A stretch of 64,000 nucleotides of DNA, taken from the NCBI GenBank assembly GCA_903890485.1, contig CAITBM010000116.1, positions 62,001 to 126,000 of the forward strand, in the 5' to 3' direction. The position numbers and the translations under genes were made by a program. Below the pieces are notes generated by a model. That model was not told the DNA's origin. It saw nothing but the letters and a program-made list of their open reading frames with translations, and made no database searches. This DNA comes from an uncultured Opitutaceae bacterium. GTDB lineage: Bacteria; Verrucomicrobiota; Verrucomicrobiia; Opitutales; Opitutaceae. This document shows, piece after piece, positions 1 to 9,785 of the stretch. Position 1 is the stretch's first letter; every line of letters begins with the position of its first letter.

Positions 1-2723
1 CAATCCAGAAGAGGCGCGAGGGCAGCCCGTCGTTTGTGCTCCACGACGGCCCCCCGTTCACCAATGGGGACGTCCACATCGGTACCGCGCTCAATAAGAC
101 CCTCAAGGACGTGACGACACGCTACCGCTCGATGAAGGGATTCCGAACCCCCTTTGTCCCCGGCTGGGACTGCCACGGCCTGCCGATCGAGCAGAAGGTG
201 GCCAAGGAGCTCCGCGACGCCAACAAGCAGGTGCCGACGCCCGAACTCAGGCGTCTTTGTGATGCCTTCTCGGAAACCTGGATCGCAACGCAGACGGCGC
301 AGTTCAAGCGCCTCGGGGTCCTGGCCGACTGGAAGAACGCCTACAAGACCAAGGCCCCGGCATTCGAGGCCGACATCCTGAGGACTTTCGCCGCCTTTGT
401 CGAAAAGGGCATCGTCTACCGGAGCAAGAAGCCGGTGTACTGGTCCATCCCCTTCGAGACCGCCCTTGCCGAGGCGGAGATCGAGTACAAGGAGCACTCC
501 TCGCCTTCCATTTGGGTCCGCTTTCCCGTGCCAGCGGCCGAGGCGGAAAAATTCGGCCTGCCGGCGGGCAAACCCTTGAGCCTTGTGATCTGGACCACGA
601 CCCCGTGGACAATCCCGGCCAACCTCGCGATCGCGCTCAATCCCGACGTGGATTATGTCGTGGCAGACCTGGGAACCGAGAGGATCATTGTCGCCGGGGC
701 ACTGCTCGGCCAGGTATCAACCGCGGCCGGGCTGAAGACTGCTCCCGAGGTGGCGATGACCCTGCCGGGCCGGGCGATCGAGAAGCTCGCCGCGCGCCAT
801 CCCTTCATCGACCGGGCCTCCCCCGTCGTGCTCGCCGACTACGTGACGGTGGAGAGCGGAACAGGATGCGTCCACACGGCCCCCGGGCACGGCGCCGAAG
901 ACTACCTCACCGGGCTACGGTACGGAATGGAGATCTACTGCCCGGTGGCGGACAATGGCACCTACATCGACGACGGTCGAATCCCCGCCGAGCTGGTGGG
1001 CGTTTCGACGCTTGAGAGTGTCGAGGACCTCGAGAAGAAACGGACTAGCCAGGCCAATATCGCTGTCCTTAGGAAGCTCGACGCATCGGGGGCCCTTTTC
1101 GCCAAGCAAAAGTACACGCACAGCTACCCGCACTGCTGGCGCTCGAAGACACCCATCATTTTCCGCGCCGTCGACCAGTGGTTTGTTTCCCTGGACAAGG
1201 CCGGCTCCAGGGCGGAAGCCCTGGACCAAATCGCCAAGATCGCAGCCAACGGGGGTTGGGTGCCGGCCTGGGGCGAGGCGCGGATCCGCGGCGCTGTCGA
1301 GTCGCGCCCTGACTGGTGTGTGAGTCGCCAGCGCTCGTGGGGCGTTCCGATACCGGCTTTCTATGACGCCGATAAGAAGGCGTTCATCGATGCCGGAGTG
1401 ATCCGGGCCGTCGCCGAAAAGGTCGAGAAGCACGGGACGAATATCTGGTACGAATCCTCCCCGTCGGAGCTCCTGGCGGGGGTGACTCTCCCGGCGGGTT
1501 GGCCGGAAGCCTCCGCACTTACCTGCGGCAGGGACACCCTGGACGTGTGGCTCGACTCGGGATCCTCCCATGCCGCGGTGCTCAAACGCCACCAGGGGGG
1601 CACCTCGTGGCCCGCCGATCTCTACCTTGAGGGCAGCGACCAGCACCGCGGCTGGTTTCAGTCCTCGTTGTGGACCTCGGTCATCGCGTACGGTGCCGCT
1701 CCCTACAGGTCGGTCCTCACGCACGGATTCATCGTCGACGAGGAGCAAAAGAAGATCTCGAAGAGCTCGTCCTACCAGAAGCCGCAGACCAGTGATGCCT
1801 ACATCGCCGAGTACGGTGCGGACGTGATCCGACTTTGGATCACCTCCCAGGACTTCAGGGACGACATCCCCATCTCCAAGGAAATCCTCTCCCACGTGGG
1901 CGAAACCTACCGACTGATCCGGAACACCTTCCGCTTCCAGCTGGCTAACCTATTCGACTTCAACATTCTAACTGATGCTGTCCCGATCGGGAGCCTGGAC
2001 GCCCTGGACCGCTGGGCGCTGGACCAGGCTACGGAGCTCGCCCGCTCATGCGAGGCCGCCTACGACGCCTACGAATTCCACAGGGTCTACCAGCTTTGCA
2101 ACCAGTTCTGTTCCGTCACCTTGTCGGCGACCTACCACGACATCCTTAAGGACCGGCTCTACACGCTCGGGACGAACCATCCCCTGAGACGGTCATCGCA
2201 GACGGCGATCTACCACGTCTTCCGGACGCTAGCCAGGGCCCTTGCCCCGGTAATTCCCTTCACGACGGACGAGGCCTGGTCCTACGGGCTCACGGGAACA
2301 GAGTTTGGCGCCGCTTCCGTGCACCTGGAGGACTGGCCAAAGGCACTCTCCGAGCCGGCAGAGGTGTCGGCTGAGTTCGGATCGCTCCTCAGACTCCGGG
2401 CAAAAGTGAACGAGGCGCTGGAGCCCCTTCGCGCCGCGGGGCGAATCGGCAAGTCTCTTGACGCCTGCGTCACCCTGCGGGTTCCGGACGGCGACCCGGT
2501 CAAGGAGGCCCTTGAGAAGAATCTCCGATCTTTGCCCGAGATATTTATTGTATCGGACGTGAAAGTTGAGGCGACTGCCGAACCCGGAGACCCTTTCAGC
2601 GTGAGTGCCCTCACTTGCGCCGAGCTTGGCCACGTCCGCTGCCCCCGTTGCTGGCGCTGGGTGCCGTCCCTGGTTGAGAAGCCCATCGCCTCTGTATGCC
2701 CCCGTTGCGCAGAGGCGCTCTAG
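1..2723 (+). CDS. ileS: Isoleucyl-tRNA synthetase, 5' end missing
   Basis: Class I aminoacyl-tRNA synthetase that charges tRNA-Ile with isoleucine in the cytoplasm. The reading frame is open from base 3, and residues resembling the usual FVLHDGPP entry to the catalytic domain lie upstream of the internal GTG at 36, so the window cuts the gene and that GTG is not the start. The HIGH-type signature reads HIGT (in GDVHIGTALNK). The KMSKS loop appears as KISKS. The C-terminus carries the bacterial zinc knuckle with two CPRC motifs, CPRCW and CPRCAEAL. About 900 residues are visible and perhaps 50 are missing. It is followed 36 bp later by the DksA-like gene and then lspA, a neighbourhood seen in many bacteria. 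Identity is very secure. Confidence 0.97.
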   Translation, partial: IQKRREGSPSFVLHDGPPFTNGDVHIGTALNKTLKDVTTRYRSMKGFRTPFVPGWDCHGLPIEQKVAKELRDANKQVPTPELRRLCDAFSETWIATQTAQFKRLGVLADWKNAYKTKAPAFEADILRTFAAFVEKGIVYRSKKPVYWSIPFETALAEAEIEYKEHSSPSIWVRFPVPAAEAEKFGLPAGKPLSLVIWTTTPWTIPANLAIALNPDVDYVVADLGTERIIVAGALLGQVSTAAGLKTAPEVAMTLPGRAIEKLAARHPFIDRASPVVLADYVTVESGTGCVHTAPGHGAEDYLTGLRYGMEIYCPVADNGTYIDDGRIPAELVGVSTLESVEDLEKKRTSQANIAVLRKLDASGALFAKQKYTHSYPHCWRSKTPIIFRAVDQWFVSLDKAGSRAEALDQIAKIAANGGWVPAWGEARIRGAVESRPDWCVSRQRSWGVPIPAFYDADKKAFIDAGVIRAVAEKVEKHGTNIWYESSPSELLAGVTLPAGWPEASALTCGRDTLDVWLDSGSSHAAVLKRHQGGTSWPADLYLEGSDQHRGWFQSSLWTSVIAYGAAPYRSVLTHGFIVDEEQKKISKSSSYQKPQTSDAYIAEYGADVIRLWITSQDFRDDIPISKEILSHVGETYRLIRNTFRFQLANLFDFNILTDAVPIGSLDALDRWALDQATELARSCEAAYDAYEFHRVYQLCNQFCSVTLSATYHDILKDRLYTLGTNHPLRRSSQTAIYHVFRTLARALAPVIPFTTDEAWSYGLTGTEFGAASVHLEDWPKALSEPAEVSAEFGSLLRLRAKVNEALEPLRAAGRIGKSLDACVTLRVPDGDPVKEALEKNLRSLPEIFIVSDVKVEATAEPGDPFSVSALTCAELGHVRCPRCWRWVPSLVEKPIASVCPRCAEAL

Positions 2724-2759
2724 TGATATCCTGTATACCACAACCCCCCAAAATTCCCC

Positions 2760-3629
2760 ATGGATAAGACCAAAAAAACCAAACCGTCCAAAAAGAAAGC
2801 TCACGGGGTCGAACCGAAGAAGGGGCACGCGCACGCGGCCGCTCAACCGGTAGCCCCCACGCCGAGCAAACGTCCTCCCATGGAAAAGCCCTCGAAGAAA
2901 ACCGCGCTCCGCGACAGCATCCTCGCCCGCAAAGCGGCTACAAAGCCGATTGCCTTCAGCCTCGATGAGGTAAGAGCGATCGCCAAGACTGTCACTGCAA
3001 AGGCAGAGTCGACGGCCAAGACCACCAAGGTTGTTTCAAAGCCCAACGCGGCGCTTCATGCCGCATTGGAGAAACCGACTAAGCCGAACCACATCAAGGC
3101 GGCCTCACTTGCCGACATCCTTGGGTTCAACCCGAAGCGCACCAAGGCCGCGAAGGTCATCGAGGAGCGCGGAATTCCCGAGAAGTACAAGCGCTTCCAC
3201 AAGCTCCTGATCGACCTTCGAAAGCACCTGACCGAGGGGATTGAGCGGCATTCCGAGGAGACCCTCAAGCGCTCCGTCAAGGACGACGCGGGCGACCTCT
3301 CCTCGTACGGCCAGCACATGGCCGACGCGGGCACCGACACGTTTGACAGGGATTTCGCCCTGAGTCTTGTCTCGAACGAGCAGGAAGCCCTCTCCGAGAT
3401 CGAGGCCGCGATCAAGCGCATCCGGGACGGCACCTACGGCATCTGCGAGATAACGGCCAAGCCGATCTCAAAGGAGCGCCTGCTCGCGGTTCCCTTCACG
3501 CGGTACTCGGCTGAGGCGCAGAAGCAGATCGAGCGCCACCGCCACCACTCGCGCACCCAGGCGGGCCTCTTTGGGGAGGCCGGAGAAGAGGGCGGGGCAA
3601 TCCCCCAGGAAGACGGCGCCGAAGAGTGA
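2760..3629 (+). CDS. DksA/TraR-like protein with degenerate zinc motif
   Basis: 289 aa. The first ~120 residues are Lys/Ala/Pro-rich and probably disordered. Residues about 140-260 form a helical hairpin and C-terminal knuckle typical of DksA/TraR proteins, which bind RNA polymerase through its secondary channel. The C-terminal signature GTYGICE is present. Of the four zinc-binding cysteines (C-x2-C-x17-C-x2-C) only the first remains (C229); the other positions read T232, S250 and A253. A structural zinc is therefore unlikely, as in cysteine-poor DksA paralogues. The gene lies between ileS and lspA and overlaps the lspA start by one base (TGATG). The true start could be one of several internal ATGs, for example at 2880. 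The family assignment is good; the exact regulatory role is inferred. Confidence 0.8.
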   Translation: MDKTKKTKPSKKKAHGVEPKKGHAHAAAQPVAPTPSKRPPMEKPSKKTALRDSILARKAATKPIAFSLDEVRAIAKTVTAKAESTAKTTKVVSKPNAALHAALEKPTKPNHIKAASLADILGFNPKRTKAAKVIEERGIPEKYKRFHKLLIDLRKHLTEGIERHSEETLKRSVKDDAGDLSSYGQHMADAGTDTFDRDFALSLVSNEQEALSEIEAAIKRIRDGTYGICEITAKPISKERLLAVPFTRYSAEAQKQIERHRHHSRTQAGLFGEAGEEGGAIPQEDGAEE

Positions 3630-4153
3630 TGCAGTCGGTCGACCCTGGTGTCTCGCTCACCTGGCGGGTCGTCAAATACAGGCGGCTGATCTCGATCGCC
3701 GCCGGGGTGCTTGCCGCCGACCAGGCGACCAAGGCCTGGATAGCGTCCATCTTGCCCGTGAACACGTACGGTGAGGGCGGCGGGGCAATCCGAGTCATCA
3801 AGGGTTTCCTTTACATAGTACATGTCGGCAACACCGGGGCGGCCTGGAGCATCCTCTCAGGGCGAAGCCTGCTGTTGTCGACGCTCGCCGCCGCAACCCT
3901 GGTGGCGATCTTCATCGGACGTAAGGCCCTCGGCCTGCAGGCCTCCAGGACCCAAGCGTGCTTTGGGCTGATGTGCGGTGGAATCGCCGGGAACCTTATC
4001 GACCGCCTGGCCCGCGGCCACGTGGTCGACTTCCTGGACTTCCACTTCGGGGGATACATCTACCCCACCTTCAACGTGGCCGATTCGGCGATCTGCGCCG
4101 GCGTAATCCTCTACACCTGGTACTCGCTGCGTTCCCCCAAGAGCCTGGTCTAG
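3629..4153 (+). CDS. lspA: Lipoprotein signal peptidase II
   Basis: 174 aa inner-membrane aspartyl protease that cleaves the signal peptide of lipid-modified prolipoproteins. Four hydrophobic segments are visible. The catalytic aspartates lie in the conserved motifs GNLIDRL and NVADSAI, and the N-terminal DQATK motif is present. ATG at 3629 overlaps the stop of the upstream DksA-like gene by one base; a GTG at 3626 is one codon earlier in the same frame and less likely. It is the last gene of the ileS-dksA-lspA block and converges on yicC, with stop codons 4 bp apart. Confidence 0.96.
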   Translation: MQSVDPGVSLTWRVVKYRRLISIAAGVLAADQATKAWIASILPVNTYGEGGGAIRVIKGFLYIVHVGNTGAAWSILSGRSLLLSTLAAATLVAIFIGRKALGLQASRTQACFGLMCGGIAGNLIDRLARGHVVDFLDFHFGGYIYPTFNVADSAICAGVILYTWYSLRSPKSLV

Positions 4154-4157
4154 AAGC

Positions 4158-5030
4158 CTATTCGACGTTCGCCATCTGCTCGCGGATTCGCTCGAGCTCG
4201 TTCTTGAGCTCGATCACCGACTTCGCAATTTCCAGGTCGTTGGCCTTGCTCCCGACCGTGTTCGCCTCTCGGCCGAGTTCCTGAAGGATAAAATCGGCCT
4301 TCCTGCCGATCTCCTCCTCGGACTTGAGGAGAAGGGAAATTTGCTCCAAGTGGCTGCGGAAGCGGGTGATCTCCTCGCTCACGTCGCTTCGGTCTGCAAA
4401 CAGCGCGATCTCCCTGAGGACGCGCTCGTCGCTCACGTCAAGTTCAAGGCCCGCCTCCCTTAGGCGCTTCATCAGGACGGCCCGATAGGAGCCGGTAACG
4501 GTTGGGGCCCTCTCTGCCACGGCGTCGATGTACCTGCGGCAAAGGCCGACGCGTTCGGTGAAGTCCGAGAGGAGGGTCTTTCCCTCTTTCGCCCTCATCG
4601 CGGCGAAGGCCACGAGGGCTTCCTCGACAGCTACAAGCACCTCCTGACGCACTGACTCCGCCGATGGCACGGTTGCCTGGGTCCGCTGCGAGCTCGCGAC
4701 AAGCCAAAGGAGCTCGGCCGTCGGTTCAAAGGGAATGTGCCGGGAGTCGGCAAGAGCGGCCAGCCTGTCGAGGGTTGAGCCGACGGCCTCGTCATTCCAT
4801 GCCGCCTCCTCGCGGCCCTTTCCCACTGAAAACTCGATGTCGACGTGGACCTTCCCGCGGGAGGCCACGCGCCTCACCTTCTCCCCCACCTCTGCCTCAA
4901 GGCTCTCCCACTCCTCCGGCAGTTTGACCGAGAGGTCCAGGCTGCGGCGGTTCACGGAGCTCACCTGGACGGTCAATGTTCCCCCCGCCAGGGCCGCGGA
5001 AGCACGGCCATATCCGGTCATGCTTCTCAT
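4158..5030 (-). CDS. yicC: YicC-family endoribonuclease
   Basis: 290 aa. The N-terminus [10 protein letters not shown] and the C-terminal stretch ending [14 protein letters not shown] are hallmarks of the YicC family. E. coli YicC is an endoribonuclease that acts on small RNAs. The family DUF1732 domain fills the C-terminal third, with an [21 protein letters not shown] motif. The ATG overlaps the trpB stop (ATGA at 5027-5030), so the gene is translationally coupled to trpB. An alternative start three codons downstream would give the shorter family form MTGYG. The family is secure; the substrate in this organism is unknown. Confidence 0.93.
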   Translation of the reverse strand: MRSMTGYGRASAALAGGTLTVQVSSVNRRSLDLSVKLPEEWESLEAEVGEKVRRVASRGKVHVDIEFSVGKGREEAAWNDEAVGSTLDRLAALADSRHIPFEPTAELLWLVASSQRTQATVPSAESVRQEVLVAVEEALVAFAAMRAKEGKTLLSDFTERVGLCRRYIDAVAERAPTVTGSYRAVLMKRLREAGLELDVSDERVLREIALFADRSDVSEEITRFRSHLEQISLLLKSEEEIGRKADFILQELGREANTVGSKANDLEIAKSVIELKNELERIREQMANVE

Positions 5031-6250
5031 AGCTTCTCGCCCAAGAGTTTGGCGACCTGCTGCACGTCCTTGTCACCCCTTCCGCTCAGGTTGACGATGA
5101 TGATCTTCTCGGGCCCCAGGGCCCGGGCCCGCTTCATGCCGTGGACGAGGGCGTGTGTGCTCTCCAGGGCGGGAATGATCCCCTCCAAGCGCGAGCACAG
5201 CTGGAACGTCTCGAGCACTTCGTCGTCGGTTGCGTAGGCATAGTCTATCCTGCCCTTGTCGCGGTAAAAGGCGTGCTCGGGGCCAACGGCAGCATAGTCG
5301 AGACCCGCCGAGACGGAATGCGTGAGCTCAATCTGGCCGTCCGGGTCCTGGAGGATGTAGGTCTTGCAACCCTGGAGAACCCCAAGCTTGCCACCGGCAA
5401 ATCGTGCGGCGTGATCCCCCTTGCGGATACCCCTGCCGCCGGCCTCCACGCCGGTCATCTTCACAGAGGGTTCATCGAGAAATTCGAAGAACAGTCCTAT
5501 GGCGTTGCTGCCGCCGCCGACGCAAGCAACCAACTCATCGGGCAGGCGACCCTCCCGGGCAAGGATCTGCTCCTTTGCCTCGGCGCCGATGACCCTGTGG
5601 AAGTCGCGCACCATTTCCGGATAGGGTTTGGCGCCGTAGGCGGTACCCAGGATGTAATGGGTCGTCCTAACATTGGTAACCCAGTCGCGCATGGCCTCGT
5701 TGATGGCCTCCTTGAGGGTCTTCTGGCCCGCGTCGACGCTCCGAACCTCGGCGCCCATCAGGCGCATCCGAAACACGTTCAGGGCCTGCCTCTCCATGTC
5801 CACCGCGCCCATGTAAACCACACACTCAAGGCCGAACTTCGCGCAGACGGAGGCGGTGGCGACGCCGTGCTGCCCCGCCCCGGTCTCGGCAATCACGCGC
5901 TTTTTGCCCATGCGGACCGCAAGAAGCGCCTGGCCGATGGCATTGTTGATCTTGTGGGCACCGGTGTGGAGCAGGTCCTCGCGCTTGAGATAGATCTTGG
6001 CGCCACCGCAGTGCTGGGTGAGGCGCTCGGCAAAGTAGAGGGGCGTTGGCCTCCCCGCGAATTCCGAGAGGTGGCGACGGAGCTCCTTCTGGAATAGCGG
6101 GTCAACCCGCGCCTCGCCGTAGACGGTCTCAAGCTCCTCGAGGGCCGCCATGAGCGTCTCGGGGACGAAGATGCCCCCGTAGGGCCCGAAATGTCCTGCA
6201 GCGTCGGGAAGGGAGAATCGGGCGGCTCGGGGTGCGGAGGTGGCTGGCAT
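5027..6250 (-). CDS. trpB: Tryptophan synthase beta subunit
   Basis: 407 aa PLP enzyme that condenses indole with L-serine to make tryptophan, normally in a complex with TrpA. The PLP lysine is K100 in HTGAHKINN, the phosphate-binding loop is VGGGSNAIG, and the N-terminal [13 protein letters not shown] is typical. I chose the ATG at 6250 because the frame stays open upstream to 6595 but that ~115-residue extension has no family similarity and a composition unlike coding sequence. No trpA lies beside it in the window. The gene overlaps yicC by 4 bp. Confidence 0.97.
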   Translation of the reverse strand: MPATSAPRAARFSLPDAAGHFGPYGGIFVPETLMAALEELETVYGEARVDPLFQKELRRHLSEFAGRPTPLYFAERLTQHCGGAKIYLKREDLLHTGAHKINNAIGQALLAVRMGKKRVIAETGAGQHGVATASVCAKFGLECVVYMGAVDMERQALNVFRMRLMGAEVRSVDAGQKTLKEAINEAMRDWVTNVRTTHYILGTAYGAKPYPEMVRDFHRVIGAEAKEQILAREGRLPDELVACVGGGSNAIGLFFEFLDEPSVKMTGVEAGGRGIRKGDHAARFAGGKLGVLQGCKTYILQDPDGQIELTHSVSAGLDYAAVGPEHAFYRDKGRIDYAYATDDEVLETFQLCSRLEGIIPALESTHALVHGMKRARALGPEKIIIVNLSGRGDKDVQQVAKLLGEKL

Positions 6251-6413
6251 GCTCCCCCAAGGCTTGGATCGGCGGGGCCCGGTGGCAAGACGCCTTCGGC
6301 AGGATTCTTGACTTGTACATTTCCCGATTCCCGCCAGATTTGCCGACGCGCCCGTCTTTTTTCGGGCGCCCGCGCAACCCCTTAGCGCGGGAATGACTGG
6401 ACCCCTCCCGAAG

Positions 6414-7256
6414 ATGAAATCGAAATTCATTGCCGTCCTTGCGTTGCTCTCCGCTTCTGCGTTCGCCGCAGAGCCCAATCCCGTGGGACTCCAGCTTTGG
6501 AGCCTGCGGCATGAAATGGAGGCCAGCGTTCCCGACGGCATGGCCCTCGTGCGTAAGCTCGGATTCACCAACGTGGAATCCGCAGGCACGTACAAGATGA
6601 CCCCACAGGAATTCCGGGCCCAGGCCGACGCCCACGGGCTAAAGATCGTCTGCGGTCATTTCCCTTACGACCGGATGCTGACGGACCTCGACGGAGTGGT
6701 TGCCGACGCGAAGACCCTCGGGGTCTCCAATGTGATCGTCGCTTGGATTCCCCACAAAGGGGACTTCACGGTCGATGACGCCCACGTTGCAGCCCAGAAC
6801 TTCAATAAGTTTGGCGCCGCGCTTAAGGCCGCCGGGATTGGCTTTGGTTTCCACACCCACGGCTACGAGTTCAAGCCGGTCGCCGACGGTTCGTCGGCCT
6901 ACGACGTGCTCCTGAAGGAAACCGATCCGAAGCTCGTCTTCGTTGAAATGGACGTCTTCTGGGTGGTGGCGGCAGGCCAGGACCCGGTCGCACTTCTCAA
7001 GAAGAACCCGAACCGCTACAAGATGTTTCATGTCAAAGATATGAGGAAAGGTCCGATCACCGTTGGCTACAGCGGCGGGGCTCCAGTCGAGGACAACGTC
7101 ATCGTCGGCCAAGGCCGGATGGATTGGCCCGCAATCGTGGCCGAGGGCAAGAGCGTCGGCGCCGACGTCTTCTTCGTCGAGGATGAGACCTCGGACCCGG
7201 TGAATAACATCCCCCCTAGCCTGACCTACCTGGCCACTCTCGGTCTAAAACCCTAA
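6414..7256 (+). CDS. Exported sugar phosphate isomerase/epimerase-like TIM barrel
   Basis: 280 aa. A short signal peptide (hydrophobic [10 protein letters not shown], then cleavage near AEP) precedes a TIM barrel of the xylose isomerase-like / AP endonuclease family 2 type. Family features include VGLQLWSLR at the first strand, [16 protein letters not shown] and FHVKDMR, which supply the metal-binding His, Glu and Asp residues. The substrate cannot be read from the sequence; a periplasmic sugar or cyclitol is plausible. ATG at 6414 gives the cleanest signal peptide; ATG at 6393 adds seven residues. It lies 10 bp upstream of an MFS transporter, which suggests a small sugar-use operon. Confidence 0.82.
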   Translation: MKSKFIAVLALLSASAFAAEPNPVGLQLWSLRHEMEASVPDGMALVRKLGFTNVESAGTYKMTPQEFRAQADAHGLKIVCGHFPYDRMLTDLDGVVADAKTLGVSNVIVAWIPHKGDFTVDDAHVAAQNFNKFGAALKAAGIGFGFHTHGYEFKPVADGSSAYDVLLKETDPKLVFVEMDVFWVVAAGQDPVALLKKNPNRYKMFHVKDMRKGPITVGYSGGAPVEDNVIVGQGRMDWPAIVAEGKSVGADVFFVEDETSDPVNNIPPSLTYLATLGLKP

Positions 7257-7266
7257 TCTAGTAACC

Positions 7267-8514
7267 ATGGACGCAAAACGCCTCTTCCTCGCCAGCCGCG
7301 TCGCGCTGGTCGTCACGGCAATGAGCTTCGCCCTCAGGGCCGGAGCGGTTGGCCCCTGGGCCGCACAGTTCCAATTGAACCACGAGCAGGTCGGTCTCGT
7401 CAACGGGACCGCCTTCTGGGGCTTCACCCTGGCCATGCTCTTCGGCGGGCCGCTCTGCGACGCCTTGGGACTGGGAAGGATCGTCGCCCTGGCGTTCGTG
7501 GGACACCTCGCCGGCATTCTCCTGACGATCTTCGCCTGGAATTTCTGGAGCCTATACGTTGGAACGCTGATCTTCGGCGTTGCCAACGGATCGGTCGAGG
7601 CGGCGTGCAATCCGCTGGTGACCACCCTGTTTCCGAACGACAAGACGACCAAGCTGAACCATTTCCACGTGTGGTTCCCTGGAGGCATAGTGATCGGCGG
7701 CGTCCTTGCCTACCTGCTCGAGAAGGTCGGCTTTGGGTGGAAGACCGAGTTTGCAACCATGCTGGTCCCCCTGGCGGTGTACGGCTTTCTCTTCCTCGGC
7801 CAGCCCTTCCCGAAGACCGAGCGCGTCCAGCAGGGTATCTCCTACGGTTCCATGCTGAAGGCGTGCCTCCACCCGCTCTTCCTCCTCATGGTGGCCTGCA
7901 TGTTCATGACGGCCTCCACCGAACTGGGCAGCACGACATGGATTCCGAACATCCTGACAAGCGCAGGGGTTCCCGGCATCCTGGTCCTCGCCTGGATCAA
8001 CGGCCTGATGGCCGTGGGCCGGTCCTGGGCCGGAACGTTCGTCCACAAACTCTCCCCCCTCGGAATGCTCTTGGTGAGCAGCATCCTCAGCGCGATTGGC
8101 CTCTATGCCATGAGCCACTCGGCCGGGATGGTGCTTTTTGCCGGCGCGACCATCTTCGCTCTCGGAGTCTGCTTCTTCTGGCCGACCATGCTCGGCTTCG
8201 TGAACGAGCGTTTCCCGAGCACCGGGGCCATGGGCTTGGCGATCATGGGCGGCTGCGGCATGCTGAGTGTGAGTTTCGTCCTGCCCGTACTCGGCAAGTA
8301 CTTTGACGACGGCATCGCCCAGCGGATACCCGCCGGCCAATCGATCCAGGCCCTCTCCGCGGCGCCGGACGGAACCGACCTCGCGATAAGCTGGATGAAG
8401 ATCCAGGCCTCCGCCGGCCTCGAGATGCTAGGAAAGGTCGCCATCCTGCCGGTGATCCTCTTCTTCATCTTCCTGGTCCTCTACGCCACCCGGCCGAAGC
8501 CCAAGGCCCAGTAA
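7267..8514 (+). CDS. MFS transporter
   Basis: 415 aa integral membrane protein with about twelve hydrophobic segments in two halves. The motif following helix 2 (GGPLCDALGLGRI) is a variant of the MFS loop signature. It starts 10 bp after the exported isomerase-like gene and is probably co-transcribed with it, so the cargo may be a sugar or sugar derivative; this is inferred from context only. It converges on the flavoprotein gene, with 7 bp between the stop codons. Confidence 0.88.
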   Translation: MDAKRLFLASRVALVVTAMSFALRAGAVGPWAAQFQLNHEQVGLVNGTAFWGFTLAMLFGGPLCDALGLGRIVALAFVGHLAGILLTIFAWNFWSLYVGTLIFGVANGSVEAACNPLVTTLFPNDKTTKLNHFHVWFPGGIVIGGVLAYLLEKVGFGWKTEFATMLVPLAVYGFLFLGQPFPKTERVQQGISYGSMLKACLHPLFLLMVACMFMTASTELGSTTWIPNILTSAGVPGILVLAWINGLMAVGRSWAGTFVHKLSPLGMLLVSSILSAIGLYAMSHSAGMVLFAGATIFALGVCFFWPTMLGFVNERFPSTGAMGLAIMGGCGMLSVSFVLPVLGKYFDDGIAQRIPAGQSIQALSAAPDGTDLAISWMKIQASAGLEMLGKVAILPVILFFIFLVLYATRPKPKAQ

Positions 8515-8521
8515 GGGTGCT

Positions 8522-9763
8522 CTAGCCTATTGCCATCGCCTGGCCGGCCTGCCAACCGGTCGTCCAGGCTGCCTGGAAGTTGAAGCCGCCGGTGATGCCA
8601 TCGATGTCGAGCACCTCGCCGGCAAAATAGAGACCGGGGCAAAGCCGGCTCTCCATTGTCGCCATGTTGACTTCGGAGAGGTTGACGCCCCCGCAGGTCA
8701 CAAATTCCTCCTTGTTCATGCTCTTGCCGGAAACCGAGAATTCCGAGGAGGTCACTTGAGAGACGATCCCGTGGAGCGCGTCATTGGAGATGCTGGCCCA
8801 GGTCGCATCGGCGTGAATGCCCGCAGCAGCCACCAGGCGCTCCCAGAGGCGCGCAGGCAGGCCGAACGGGTTGGCGGTCGAGACCTTCCTCTTCGGGTGC
8901 GCGGACCGGTCCCGTTCAAGCAGGTGGCGCACCCGCCCCGGGGTCTCGGGCTCAGCCCAGTTCACGGCAAGCGTGAACCGGTAGCCCAGCGCATTGAGTT
9001 CGCGCGCACCCCACGCCGAGAGCCTGAGGACGGCGGGCCCAGAAAGCCCCCAATGGGTCACCAGTATCGGGCCCACCTCTCTCAGGCGCGTGCCCTGGGC
9101 CGCAACCGACACCCTCGGGGCAGAGACGCCCCCAAGGCCTAGCAGGCGCGGGTCATCTATGTGGAAGGTGAAGAGCGAGGGGACCGGAGGCTCCACCTTG
9201 TGGCCCAAGGTGGCAGCTAGCGACATCCCCGAGCCCGCCTTCACGCCCCCGGTAGCCAAGAGCACGGATCGGGCGATGAAGGCCTCGCCGGTCGAGAGGG
9301 TCGCCCTGAATCGCGACCCGTCCGGCCCCGGAAGGGCCTCAAGCGAACTAAGCCCCATGCCGGTCAAAAGCCGCACGCCGGCCTTGCGCGCGGCCCCTTC
9401 AAGGCACGCGACAATCGTGCCCGAGTCATTCGTCACCGGGAACATCCTACCGTCACTTTCGACCTTCAATTCGACACCTCTGCACTTGAACCAGGCTATG
9501 GTCTCGGTGGGGCCAAATCGGTTGAAGGGGCCGATCAATTCACGGGAGCCTCGCGGGTAGTTCTTTGCCAGCTCCAAGGGATCAAAACAGGCGTGCGTCG
9601 CGTTGCACCGGCCGCCGCCCGAAACCTTCACCTTCGCAAGGGGGTGAGCTGTGAGCTCAAGCAGAGTCACCTCTGCCGACGGGTCGCCCTCGGCGCAGGT
9701 GATTGCTGCAAAGAAGCCTGCGGCTCCTGCACCCGCGACCAGGATCCGCCTCGGCTCGGCCAT
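8522..9763 (-). CDS. NAD(P)/FAD-dependent oxidoreductase, HI0933/YhiN family
   Basis: 413 aa flavoprotein. The N-terminal dinucleotide-binding loop is VAGAGAAGFFAAI, followed by GGGRCNATH, which is characteristic of the HI0933-like (YhiN/BaiN) family. The C-terminal FAD motif LYFAGEVLDIDGITGGFN is complete. The physiological substrate of most members is unknown. It is last in the minus-strand run acnA - STAS - phosphatase - flavoprotein and begins 22 bp after the phosphatase stop. Confidence 0.9.
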   Translation of the reverse strand: MAEPRRILVAGAGAAGFFAAITCAEGDPSAEVTLLELTAHPLAKVKVSGGGRCNATHACFDPLELAKNYPRGSRELIGPFNRFGPTETIAWFKCRGVELKVESDGRMFPVTNDSGTIVACLEGAARKAGVRLLTGMGLSSLEALPGPDGSRFRATLSTGEAFIARSVLLATGGVKAGSGMSLAATLGHKVEPPVPSLFTFHIDDPRLLGLGGVSAPRVSVAAQGTRLREVGPILVTHWGLSGPAVLRLSAWGARELNALGYRFTLAVNWAEPETPGRVRHLLERDRSAHPKRKVSTANPFGLPARLWERLVAAAGIHADATWASISNDALHGIVSQVTSSEFSVSGKSMNKEEFVTCGGVNLSEVNMATMESRLCPGLYFAGEVLDIDGITGGFNFQAAWTTGWQAGQAMAIG

Positions 9764-9785
9764 GGGGGTAGCGGGTCCTCCTGGC

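Noticed and set aside
6251-6595. 115-residue N-terminal extension of trpB
   Set aside because: The frame is open, but the residues have no TrpB similarity, the ATG at 6250 gives a normal start, and the extension runs over the start of the divergent exported isomerase gene.
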